In this document: positions 1 through 7,594 of the stretch, piece after piece | Numbering within the stretch: position 1 is the stretch's first letter | How the letters are laid out: every line of letters begins with the position of its first letter | From: Myxococcales bacterium | GTDB lineage: Bacteria > Myxococcota > Bradymonadia > REDH01 | Direction: 5' to 3' | Assembly (NCBI GenBank): GCA_018970625.1 | Contig: JAGWVZ010000044.1 | Coordinates: 1 to 13,990 of the forward strand | Length of the DNA stretch: 13,990 nucleotides | Notes under the pieces: model-generated | The model's input: only the letters and a program-made list of their open reading frames with translations | What the model was told of the DNA's origin: nothing | Databases searched by the model: none | Translations under genes and position numbers: made by a program

Positions 1-347
1 TGGCCGAGTTGATCGCGTTTTTTCGGATGATGGCGCCACGCCTCGCGCTGATGTCTTCGTGCCACATCCGCATAGAGGAGTTCTTTGGAGCGCATCGTGA
101 GCCTCCGCCGGTGACGGGTATTCGGTCGCTGGCGCGCTATCTGGCCGCCGAGCAGCAGCTGGGGCGTCTGGGCCCGTGTGATGTGGAGATCGTGGCGCGC
201 GTGCTGCTGGGCGCCAGCATTCAGTACGCCATGCACGAGTCACACGGTGTGAACGCGTGGCTCCCCATGCCGCAGGAGACATTTATCCGGGGGACCGTGG
301 CGCTTGTGCTTCGGGGGGTCGCCTCGACGGGGAGTGAACAGCGATGA
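1..347 (+). CDS. TetR/AcrR-family transcriptional regulator, C-terminal part (partial at window start)
   Basis: The reading frame is open from the left edge (first full codon at 3) to TGA 345-347, so the DNA-binding N-terminal half lies outside the window. The visible ~115 residues look like the helical ligand-binding/dimerisation half of a TetR regulator. They show an amphipathic FFRMMAPRLALMSS stretch, then a helix around ARYLAAEQQLGRL, then a core helix VARVLLGASIQYAMHE, and a last helix TFIRGTVALVLRGVA. That last arrangement is typical of TetR C-terminal domains. The stop codon overlaps the ATG of the outer-membrane factor gene as ATGA, so it is the first visible gene of the efflux operon and probably represses it in response to a pump substrate. 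That role is inferred from position, because the helix-turn-helix is not visible. The TTG at 9 is not a credible start. Confidence 0.72.
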   Translation, partial: AELIAFFRMMAPRLALMSSCHIRIEEFFGAHREPPPVTGIRSLARYLAAEQQLGRLGPCDVEIVARVLLGASIQYAMHESHGVNAWLPMPQETFIRGTVALVLRGVASTGSEQR

Positions 348-1816
348 CGACAATGGGGTACAGCGAAAGGAGGAAGCTCTGGCGGTCAGGTTCGAGTCAC
401 CTGCATCTGGCTCGAATGGCGAGACTACTGGTCGCGCTGGCTCTGGGCCTGAGCGTCGGTTGTCTGTCTTCGCGGCATCGGGTCGATGTCGAGCCGGACC
501 TGGATGTGAGCGAGGTCTGGCTGCATCAGTCAGGTGAGGCGCCGCGCGTCGATCGGTGGTGGTCGAGTTATGGCAGTGATGCGCTGGACCGTCTGGTGGA
601 CGGGGCATTGGCACAAAACCTGAGTCTGACTGCCGCCCTGCTACGGGTAGAGCAATCGGAGGCCTCGGTGCGACAGCAGCAGGCGGGGTTGTTTCCGACG
701 CTGGATGTCGAGGTGGGCGTCAATCGCTCCCGGCAGTTCGTCCCGGGTCCCGTGGGTGCTTTCGAGCAGACGTTTTTTACCACCAGCTTTACCGCTGGTT
801 ACGAGCTGGATGTGTGGGGGCGTGTTCGGTCAGGTATTGCCGCGTCGCGCGCCGATCAGGCTGCGCTGCGCATGGACGCCGAGGCGGTGGCGATGACGCT
901 CGCGGCGAACGTCACGGAAGCCTGGTTGGACCTGCAGTTCCACCGCGCACGACAGGCGCTGGTCGAGAGGCAGATGCAGACGGTGCAAACCTATCTGGAG
1001 CTCATTCTGGTGCGTATGTCTGCCGGTCAGGCGACGGCACTCGAGGCGTTTCAGCAACAGCAACAGCTGCATGCGTTGCAGTCGCAGTTGCCCATGATTC
1101 AGACGTCGCAACAGATCGCCTCACACCGGCTGGCGGCGTTGTTGGGTGTCACCCCGTCGGCGCTCGAGGCCCCGCCTGTGGAATCTCTGCCAGCCGCGTT
1201 GCCGTTGCCCGATGCGGGCGTGCCCGCTGATCTTCTGCAATTGCGCCCCGATGTGCGTGCGGCGCAGGCCCGTGCCGAGGCTGCTGACTGGCGCGTCGTA
1301 ACGGCCATCTGCGATCGGCTGCCATCCTTTCGGTTGTCGGCTGGTCTGAATATGCAGGCGACGAGCCTGATGAACCTGTTTGATGGTATTTTCTGGCGCC
1401 TCGCGGCCTCGGCGGCGGCGCCGCTGATTGATGGTGGAAGGCGTCGGGCTGCTCTGGAGCGTGCCCGGCTGGTGCGTGAAGAGGCGCTGCTGAGCTGGGG
1501 ACAGACGCTGTTGACTGCGGTCGTCGAAGTCGAGGATGCGCTCGCGCAACAACAGGGGCAGCTGGCCTATCTGGAGCGATTGCGGGTGGAGCACAACAAC
1601 GCTCTGGCGACCCTGAGCGCTGCGCGTGACCAATACCTGAACGGGGTCGCTGATTACCTCCGAGTGCTCACGGCGATCAGCACGTTGCAGCAGATCGAGC
1701 TGGCACAGCTTCAGGCGCATCGCGCCCTGCTGTCGCAGCAGGTGACGTTGTTCCGGGCCCTTGGAGGTGACTGGATGTCAGAAATCGGTCTTTCAGACCG
1801 TGGAGAAGAACAATGA
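344..1816 (+). CDS. RND efflux outer-membrane factor lipoprotein (NodT/TolC-like)
   Basis: Outer-membrane exit duct of a tripartite RND pump; it forms a trimeric barrel and periplasmic tunnel. The 490 residues match the NodT/OprM size. The N-terminus has a hydrophobic run ending at SVGC with Cys40 as the probable lipidated residue; Leu at +2 predicts outer-membrane sorting. Two OEP repeats follow. The first has the family-typical WWSSYGSDALDRLVDGAL, then LDVWGRVRSGIAASRADQA and a long helical region. The second begins near LQLRPDVRAAQARAEAADWRV and ends at FRALGGDW. The start at 344 has GGGGAG ten bases upstream and overlaps the preceding stop, but it gives an unusually long 24-residue n-region. 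An ATG at 416 would give a textbook lipoprotein signal yet has no clear ribosome site. The stop overlaps the adaptor gene by ATGA. The substrate cannot be deduced. Confidence 0.93.
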   Translation: MTTMGYSERRKLWRSGSSHLHLARMARLLVALALGLSVGCLSSRHRVDVEPDLDVSEVWLHQSGEAPRVDRWWSSYGSDALDRLVDGALAQNLSLTAALLRVEQSEASVRQQQAGLFPTLDVEVGVNRSRQFVPGPVGAFEQTFFTTSFTAGYELDVWGRVRSGIAASRADQAALRMDAEAVAMTLAANVTEAWLDLQFHRARQALVERQMQTVQTYLELILVRMSAGQATALEAFQQQQQLHALQSQLPMIQTSQQIASHRLAALLGVTPSALEAPPVESLPAALPLPDAGVPADLLQLRPDVRAAQARAEAADWRVVTAICDRLPSFRLSAGLNMQATSLMNLFDGIFWRLAASAAAPLIDGGRRRAALERARLVREEALLSWGQTLLTAVVEVEDALAQQQGQLAYLERLRVEHNNALATLSAARDQYLNGVADYLRVLTAISTLQQIELAQLQAHRALLSQQVTLFRALGGDWMSEIGLSDRGEEQ

Positions 1817-3078
1817 AGCGGTTTTTTGTCGTCATCGTCGTCAACACCCTGTTGCCGCTTCTGGTGCTCGCTGCGGCCGCGATCGGGGTCAGGACGTTGC
1901 TTGCCAGTCGCGAGGCGCCGCAGGAGTCTCCGCGCACCGAACAGTCCATGCTGGTGCAGGTGGTCGAGGTGCAGCAGCAGGTTGCGCGTCCACGTATTCG
2001 GGCGCAGGGGACCGTGGTGTTCGCCCGGCAGGTCAGCCTTGCCTCGGAGGTCTCGGGTCGCATCACCGAGCGTCACCCGCAGCTGCAGATCGGTGGGTTG
2101 GTGAACGAGGGCGACACGCTTGTTCGCATTGATACGGCCAGCTATCGAATCGCGGTCCGCGAACGTGAAGCCGAGCTGGCCACAGCGCGCGCCAATCTGC
2201 AGCTGGAGACCGGTCGTGCCGATGTGGCGCGCCGTGAATGGGAGCTGTTTCAGGAGCAGGTGCCCGAGGCTGCCGCAGATGCCCCGCTCGCGTTGCGCGC
2301 GCCGCAGATGCAGAACGCCGAGACCGCGATCGAAGCCGCCAACATTCGTCTGGAGCGCGCGCAGCTGGATCTGCGTCGATCGACCATCACGGTTCCTTTC
2401 AACGCCATCGTGGCTTCTCAGAGCGCCGAGGTGGGACAGCTGGCAGGTCCTGGCGCTGTACTCGCCACGCTCACCGGCACCGACGAATTCTGGGTGCAGG
2501 TGCTGGTCCCGTCTGATCAGGTGGCCAATCTGCAGGTTCCCGATGCGAGCCACCCTGTCGGCGGACAGGCGACCATTCGATGGAGGCAGGGCGACCGCAT
2601 CACCGAGCGCACCGGTACCATCGTGCGTCTGCTGCCTGATGTGGACCCCGTTGGTCGCATGGCGCGCGTGCTTGTTTCGGTGAACGATCCGCTGCTGCTG
2701 CGACCGGAGTCCGAGTCGCTGCGCGCTTCCGGTGCTCAGCCACTGCTTCTTGGCTTGTGGGTGGACGTGGAGTTTGAAGGCAAAGCGTCTCAGAACGTGG
2801 TGGCGCTGCCCAGGGTTGCCTTCCGTGACGGTGCGTGGGTGTGGGTCATGCTTGCTGATAATACGCTGGATGTGAGAGAGGTGCAGGTGGCCTGGTCTGA
2901 GCCTGACACGGTGATGGTCAGTGAGGGCCTTCGTGGTGGTGAGCGCGTGGTGGTCTCGTATCTCGAAGCTCCCGTGACGGGCACCGCCCTGCGAACGGCC
3001 GAAGAAGGGTCTGGCACCGTGGTGCCGTCGCGTGTGGAAGGCGAAGCCGTACAGCCGGTGGAGGGTTCTCATGAGTGA
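1813..3078 (+). CDS. RND efflux periplasmic adaptor (membrane fusion protein, HlyD/AcrA family)
   Basis: Links the inner-membrane RND permease to the outer-membrane channel. The 421 residues contain an N-terminal hydrophobic segment (about 5-26) without a lipobox, so the protein is probably anchored by an uncleaved helix. The first lipoyl half-motif is around residues 67-107 (ASEVSGRI, VNEGDTLVRID). An alpha-hairpin spans about 112-190, rich in Glu/Arg/Ala heptads. The second lipoyl half follows at about 191-222 (TVPFNAIVASQSAEVGQL, with GAVLATL). Beta-barrel and membrane-proximal domains take up the rest (FWVQVLVPSDQV, LLLGLWVDVEFEG, ALPRVAFRDGAWVWVM). The ATG at 1813 overlaps the preceding TGA and has GGAG at 1802-1805. 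The end overlaps the permease start by eight bases (ATGAGTGA). The adaptor follows the outer-membrane factor, whereas many pumps have adaptor, permease, then outer-membrane factor. Confidence 0.94.
   Translation: MKRFFVVIVVNTLLPLLVLAAAAIGVRTLLASREAPQESPRTEQSMLVQVVEVQQQVARPRIRAQGTVVFARQVSLASEVSGRITERHPQLQIGGLVNEGDTLVRIDTASYRIAVREREAELATARANLQLETGRADVARREWELFQEQVPEAAADAPLALRAPQMQNAETAIEAANIRLERAQLDLRRSTITVPFNAIVASQSAEVGQLAGPGAVLATLTGTDEFWVQVLVPSDQVANLQVPDASHPVGGQATIRWRQGDRITERTGTIVRLLPDVDPVGRMARVLVSVNDPLLLRPESESLRASGAQPLLLGLWVDVEFEGKASQNVVALPRVAFRDGAWVWVMLADNTLDVREVQVAWSEPDTVMVSEGLRGGERVVVSYLEAPVTGTALRTAEEGSGTVVPSRVEGEAVQPVEGSHE
3060..3065 (+). promoter_or_regulatory. Shine-Dalgarno site fixing the RND permease start
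   Basis: GGAGGG five bases before the ATG at 3071, inside the end of the adaptor gene. It supports starting the permease here rather than at an upstream in-frame GTG (3032), and indicates coupled translation with the adaptor, whose stop is at 3076-3078. Confidence 0.8.
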
Positions 3079-6000
3079 ACCCCTGTTGAACGAACCTGAG
3101 TCTTCTGTAGCGTCGTCCGAGCAGATGTCCGGGCAGACGTCGTGGATTTCCCGGATGGCGGCAAATCCGGTGGCGGCGAATCTGATCATGCTGCTGCTGA
3201 TTGTCGGTGGCATCATCATGGCGCCTGACATCAAGCAGGAGGTGTTTCCGGAGGTGCAGCTGGATCGGGTAACCATTCAGGTGCTGTATCCGGGCGCATC
3301 GCCGGCGGAGGTCGAGCAGGGCGTCATTCTTGCCGTTGAAGAGGCCGTTCGCGGAATTGATGGAGTCAAGGAGGTGTCCTCGTCGGCGGCTGAAGGAGCG
3401 GCTACGGTGTCTGTCGAGCTGCAGCTGGGCGCCGACGCCGAAACCGCTCAGGCCGACATTCAGAGCGCGGTGAATCGCATTACGTCGCTGCCGCAGGATG
3501 CCGAGCGGCCGGTGGTGAGCCTCGCAACCAACCGGCAGCAGACGCTGTCGGTGGTGGTCTATGGCGACGTGTCTGAGTCAGAGCTGCGGCAGGTCGCCAA
3601 TCAGGTGCGCGATGATCTGCTCGAGTTACCGGATATTACACTGGTCGAAGTGGCAGGCATTCGTCCACTGGAGGTCAGTATCGAAGTGCCACAGGAGACG
3701 CTGCGCCGTTTCAACCTGACGTTGCAGCGCGTTGCTCAGGTGGTCGGCTCGGCATCCGTTGAATTGCCCGCCGGTGGCGTGAAGACGGAATCAGGAGAGG
3801 TGTTGCTTCGAACGACGGAACGCCGAAATGTGGGCGCAGAGTTCGAAGAGATTGTCGTGCTTGGCGAACGAAATGGCACCACGGTGACCGTGGGTGACAT
3901 TGCGACTGTGGTAGACGGTTTTCAGGACACCGATGAAGCGGCGTTCTACGAGGGGCAGCGCGCTGCAGAAATAAAAGTGTTCCGCGTGGGTACCGAAACG
4001 CCGATCTCGGTTTCGGATGCGGTGCAGAGGTACGTGAGAGAGCATGGACGCGAGCTGCCTGGCTCAATGCAGATGGCGGTGCTGAATGACTCGTCCGAGA
4101 TTTTTCGCGATCGCATCCAGCTGTTGTTGGAGAACGCCGTCACAGGTCTGATTCTGGTGATGCTTTCTCTGGGGCTGTTTCTGGAGCTACGGCTTGCGTT
4201 CTGGGTTACGATGGGAATCCCGACTTCGTTTCTGGGGGTCATGCTGATCCTGCCTGCGCTGGGAATCTCGATCAACATGATCAGCCTGTTCGCCTTTATT
4301 CTGGTGCTGGGCATTGTGGTCGACGACGCGATCGTGGTGGGTGAGTCGATTTATTATCGGCGGCAACAGGGCGCACGAGGAATAGACGCTGCCATATCGG
4401 GAGCCCGTGAAGTTGGAATGCCGGTTGTTTTCTCGGTATTGACCACCGTCGCTGCATTTGCGCCGCTGCTGTTTATTCCAGGGACGTTCGGTAAATTCAT
4501 GTATGTGATCCCGTCGATCGTGATTCTGATTCTGATGGTGTCACTGTTTGAATCGCTGTTTATTCTGCCTGCCCACCTGGGTGAGACGGGAGAGCCGTTT
4601 CGGCATGGGCTGCTCGGTGTTTTCGCGCGCGCACAAGAACGCTTCTCGAATGGGTTTATGGCGCTCGTGGAAAAAGTTTATCCGATGGTGGCGAAGCCGA
4701 TTTTTCGCGCTCGTTATCTCGCGGTGGCAACCGGTCTCGCCATTCTGATGCTGACTGTGGGCGTTGTCGGGGCGGGCTGGGTCAAGTTCGAATTCTTTCC
4801 GAAAATCGAAGGCGATATTATTCGGGGTACCCTGACGATGGCTTATGGGACACCTGTCGAGCAGACCGAAGCCGTGGTTCGTCGCATGGAGACGATCGCC
4901 CAGCAGCTCATGACCGAACACCAGTTCGAGGAACGTACCATCAGTGAGGGCATTTATGCGCGTGTTGGCGGCGCGACGACAGGTGGCGGTGGACCTCAGG
5001 CAGGTGCCGGAGTCGGCGGTTCACACCTGGGTGAGGTCGTTGCCTTTCTGGTTCCCATGGATCAGCGAGATATCGGAGCCGCTGAGTTTACCCGGGATTG
5101 GCGTGAACGCGTGGGCGAAATCCCGGGCGTCGAGAGTCTTACGTTCAACTTCAATACCGGTCCTGCCTCGTCTTCTCCGATTGCGGTGGAGCTGACACAC
5201 CCCGATCTGGAAGTACTGGAACGCGCTGCCTCGGACCTCGCCGACAGACTGGCGCAGTTCAATGGCGTGTTTGATATCGATGACGGGTTTAGCGAAGGCA
5301 AGCCGCAGCTCGACATTCAATTACGCCCAGAGGGTCGCGCACTGGGCCTGACCGAGCTTGACCTCGCCTCGCAGCTTCGCGCGTCTTTCTATGGTGCTGA
5401 AGCGGTTCGCCAACAGCGTGGTCGCGATGAACTACGGGTATTTGTTCGTTTGCCCCAGGCAGAGCGCCGTTCGGAGTTCAACCTGGAGTCCATGATGCTT
5501 CGGACGCCCGGCGGCGGCGAAATACCGCTCGCTGAAGCCGCCGATGTCACACGAGGACGATCCTACACGACGATCAATCGCGCGGAGGGCCGTCGAGTGG
5601 CCGTTGTGTCGGCCGACGTTGACACCACGCAGGTGACCGCCAACGAGGTCATGGCGGCGCTGCGCGACGGTTATCTGACCGAACTCACCGCTCGTTATCC
5701 GGGTCTCTCGTGGGGCGTGGCCGGCGAACAGGAAGAGCAGGCCGAAGTGAACGCGGCCATCGCGCGAGGGTTCATGCTGGCTCTCTTCGCCATTTACGGG
5801 CTGATGGCGGTGGCGTTCCGAAATTACCTGCAGCCCATGCTCATTATGTTCGCGATACCCTTTGGCATTGTAGGTGCCATTTTCGGGCACCTGTGGATGG
5901 GATACAACCTGTCGCTCATGAGTATGTTCGGTCTGGTCGCGTTATCGGGTGTCGTTGTGAATGACTCCATCGTCTTCGTAGACGCCATCAATGAATATCG

Positions 6001-6385
6001 TCGCGCCAGCATGAGCGCGTTTGACGCGGTCGTCACCGCCGGCGTGCGCCGTTTTCGACCTATTCTGCTGACGTCGCTCACCACGTTTCTGGGGCTGGCT
6101 CCGATTATGCTCGAGAAGTCGGTGCAGGCGCGGTTCCTGATTCCGATGGCCATCTCTCTGGCCTTTGGTGTGTTGCTGACCACAGCGATCGCGTTGCTCT
6201 ACATTCCGTGTCTGTATTTGATCCTGGAGGATGTGCTGCGCGTTTTTCGGCGTATGGGAGCTGCGCTGGGTATGGGTGGTCATTCATCCTCGGGGTCAGC
6301 GCCTGAATCAATGGGTGGTCATTCATCCTCGGGGTCAGCGCCTGAATCAGAGGAGAGCAGCAACGCCGTGGCCGATCCCGGCTGA
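3071..6385 (+). CDS. RND-family efflux permease (AcrB/HAE-1-like)
   Basis: Proton-driven inner-membrane pump, 1104 residues, with the duplicated RND plan. TM1 is at about 32-51, followed by a periplasmic porter half (VFPEVQLDRVTIQVLYPGAS) and TM2-6 in about 346-545. A second large periplasmic half has a glycine-rich patch near 630-655. TM8-12 lie in about 898-1058. TM4 carries the proton-relay pair Asp418-Asp419 in GIVVDDAIVVGES. The equivalent TM10 stretch reads GVVVNDSIVFVD (Asn964, Asp965), without the Lys found there in AcrB. The reading frame can be opened further upstream, but the ATG at 3071 has GGAGGG at 3060-3065 five bases before it and is the better start. The C-terminal cytoplasmic tail includes a perfectly duplicated 13-residue unit. 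Substrates cannot be read from the sequence, and the absence of metal-type motifs favours drugs or organic compounds. Confidence 0.95.
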   Translation: MSEPLLNEPESSVASSEQMSGQTSWISRMAANPVAANLIMLLLIVGGIIMAPDIKQEVFPEVQLDRVTIQVLYPGASPAEVEQGVILAVEEAVRGIDGVKEVSSSAAEGAATVSVELQLGADAETAQADIQSAVNRITSLPQDAERPVVSLATNRQQTLSVVVYGDVSESELRQVANQVRDDLLELPDITLVEVAGIRPLEVSIEVPQETLRRFNLTLQRVAQVVGSASVELPAGGVKTESGEVLLRTTERRNVGAEFEEIVVLGERNGTTVTVGDIATVVDGFQDTDEAAFYEGQRAAEIKVFRVGTETPISVSDAVQRYVREHGRELPGSMQMAVLNDSSEIFRDRIQLLLENAVTGLILVMLSLGLFLELRLAFWVTMGIPTSFLGVMLILPALGISINMISLFAFILVLGIVVDDAIVVGESIYYRRQQGARGIDAAISGAREVGMPVVFSVLTTVAAFAPLLFIPGTFGKFMYVIPSIVILILMVSLFESLFILPAHLGETGEPFRHGLLGVFARAQERFSNGFMALVEKVYPMVAKPIFRARYLAVATGLAILMLTVGVVGAGWVKFEFFPKIEGDIIRGTLTMAYGTPVEQTEAVVRRMETIAQQLMTEHQFEERTISEGIYARVGGATTGGGGPQAGAGVGGSHLGEVVAFLVPMDQRDIGAAEFTRDWRERVGEIPGVESLTFNFNTGPASSSPIAVELTHPDLEVLERAASDLADRLAQFNGVFDIDDGFSEGKPQLDIQLRPEGRALGLTELDLASQLRASFYGAEAVRQQRGRDELRVFVRLPQAERRSEFNLESMMLRTPGGGEIPLAEAADVTRGRSYTTINRAEGRRVAVVSADVDTTQVTANEVMAALRDGYLTELTARYPGLSWGVAGEQEEQAEVNAAIARGFMLALFAIYGLMAVAFRNYLQPMLIMFAIPFGIVGAIFGHLWMGYNLSLMSMFGLVALSGVVVNDSIVFVDAINEYRRASMSAFDAVVTAGVRRFRPILLTSLTTFLGLAPIMLEKSVQARFLIPMAISLAFGVLLTTAIALLYIPCLYLILEDVLRVFRRMGAALGMGGHSSSGSAPESMGGHSSSGSAPESEESSNAVADPG
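6272..6349 (+). repeat. Perfect 39-bp tandem duplication in the 3' end of the permease gene
   Basis: Two identical 39-base units, 6272-6310 and 6311-6349, each starting ATGGGTGGTCATTC and ending GCGCCTGAATCA. Because 39 is a multiple of three, the frame is kept and the protein gains a second copy of MGGHSSSGSAPES in its low-complexity cytoplasmic tail. Each unit contains a short hairpin, TCAG-CGC-CTGA, and loosely paired outer arms TCATTC/GAATCA. The exact identity at every base implies a recent duplication or continuing slippage. It may derive from an intergenic palindromic repeat captured by the gene, but that is speculation. Confidence 0.95.
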
Positions 6386-6440
6386 TATTCATGCGTTGCC
6401 TGATCGGCGCGGACCCGCTAACCGGATGGCCCCCTCTGCT

Positions 6441-6444
6441 GGAG
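6441..6444 (+). promoter_or_regulatory. Shine-Dalgarno site fixing the RlmJ-like start
   Basis: GGAG six bases before the ATG at 6451. The in-frame ATG at 6391 has no comparable site and would add 20 residues with no counterpart in RlmJ. Confidence 0.7.
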
Positions 6445-6450
6445 CCGCTC

Positions 6451-7323
6451 ATGATTCCCGCTCGCCAACACGATCCGAACAAGAAATACGAGCACCGCTA
6501 TCACGTCGGAAACGTGGGCGATGCATTCAAGCACTCGGTTCTGCTGGCCGTTCTCGACGCGCTTTCGACGGATCGGCCAAGGACCTTTGTAGAGACGCAC
6601 GCGGCGGCCGGGTTCTACCGTCTGCACCCGAATGGAGAGTGGACCGAAGGCATCGGGCGACTGATCCCGCGCGACCCGGAGTGCCTGCCTTCATCTACCC
6701 GCGCCCTGCTTCATGAACCTCCGATGTCGCGCTTTCGCCAGAAAGACGGCGCGTATTCTCATTATCCGGGGTCACCGTTGCTGGTGCTGAGTCGTATGCG
6801 AGCCGACGATCGGCTGGTGGCCATTGAGTTAGAGGAAGAGCCGCGGCAGGAGTTGACCCGCCGTGTGGGTGAAGATGCGCGTGTGTCCATTCTGGGTGGC
6901 GATGGCCTGACGCAAGCGGTGCAGGTGCTCAAGGATACTGCCGGTCCTGCGCTGGTTCACATTGATCCCGCGTACGCCGAGAAGAAGGAATGGGACGCGG
7001 TAGCCGATGCCATGGTGGCCATGCACGCGGCGAACCCCGAGGCGTGGCTGCTGCTCTGGTATCCGTTCAAGGGGTTCTCTCGTCCGCCGGCGCTGCAGCG
7101 TAGACTCACGCAGGCTGGTGTGGGCTGGCAGGCGTGGGATCTGGTGACATCGCCCGAAGAAGAGAGGCGTAATCGCCTGCATGGTTCGGGGATGCTGCTG
7201 GTGGGTGGCACGAGCGAGCTCGCGGGGACCATCGCACGCGAAGCCGCGATGCTGGGGCCGCTCTTGTCGTTCCGTGGGGAGTGGTGGCTGCGCGTCGCTG
7301 GCTCACGCCACTCCAACCCTTGA
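6451..7323 (+). CDS. rlmJ: RlmJ-like 23S rRNA (adenine-N6) methyltransferase
   Basis: In E. coli RlmJ methylates A2030 of 23S rRNA using SAM before the ribosome is fully assembled. The 290-residue product is close to the 280 of E. coli RlmJ and keeps the family's landmarks. These are an N-terminal YEHRYHVGNVGDAFKH (residues 13-28; RlmJ has a similar H-x-GN-x-x-D-x-x-KH), ETHAAAGFYRL (SAM-binding motif), YSHYPGSPLL, the catalytic-loop motif DPAY at 172-175, LLLWYPFKGF, and NRLHGSGMLLV. The second Pro of the usual DPPY is Ala here. The start at 6451 is chosen from its ribosome site. The gene lies 65 bases after the pump operon and may be read through from it, but the functions appear unrelated. 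Orthology to rlmJ is very likely; the exact target base is inferred from the family. Confidence 0.9.
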   Translation: MIPARQHDPNKKYEHRYHVGNVGDAFKHSVLLAVLDALSTDRPRTFVETHAAAGFYRLHPNGEWTEGIGRLIPRDPECLPSSTRALLHEPPMSRFRQKDGAYSHYPGSPLLVLSRMRADDRLVAIELEEEPRQELTRRVGEDARVSILGGDGLTQAVQVLKDTAGPALVHIDPAYAEKKEWDAVADAMVAMHAANPEAWLLLWYPFKGFSRPPALQRRLTQAGVGWQAWDLVTSPEEERRNRLHGSGMLLVGGTSELAGTIAREAAMLGPLLSFRGEWWLRVAGSRHSNP

Positions 7324-7331
7324 AAGGGTGG

Positions 7332-7350
7332 GGTGCTCTGCCGGAGCACC
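7332..7350 (+). terminator. Hairpin downstream of the RlmJ-like gene, possible terminator
   Basis: GGTGCTC (7332-7338), loop TGCCG, GAGCACC (7344-7350) gives a perfect 7-bp GC-rich stem, extendable by a G-T pair. It starts nine bases after the TGA at 7321-7323, which is the right place for a terminator. No T-run follows on the + strand, and on the minus strand the flank is not T-rich either. It may therefore act as an RNA 3'-end structure or need Rho. A smaller stem (ACCCT-TGAA-AGGGT) sits over the stop codon. From 7351 to 7594 I see no further gene or clear signal. Confidence 0.45.
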
Positions 7351-7594
7351 TGTCGATACCATGGTCAGCTCGACAACGGCGTGGGGGGATGAGCATGCAC
7401 CGTCCGGCAGAGCCCTCGCAGCGTAGGCCGGGCAACACTTGCATGTCAAGGAAAACCGACCGCTTTGCGTTTTTCAGGTCGCGCATGGCTGTGCGCGCGG
7501 CTCCCTGCGTGCCTACGACGCGATTGCCCGGGCGCGTCTGTGCGGATACTGCGTGTTGCGCGGTCTCTGGGCTGGCGCCTGAACCCTGGTCAAC

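Noticed and set aside
1711..3276. Long minus-strand open frame of about 520 codons opposite the adaptor gene
   Set aside because: It is the antisense shadow of the adaptor and the flanking efflux genes. Its composition is Arg/His/Gln-rich with no recognisable domain, while the plus strand encodes a clear membrane fusion protein.
7324..7594. Small open frames between the RlmJ-like gene and the kinase
   Set aside because: None has a ribosome site, a recognisable sequence or typical codon use. The region is better read as a 3' convergent spacer with a hairpin.
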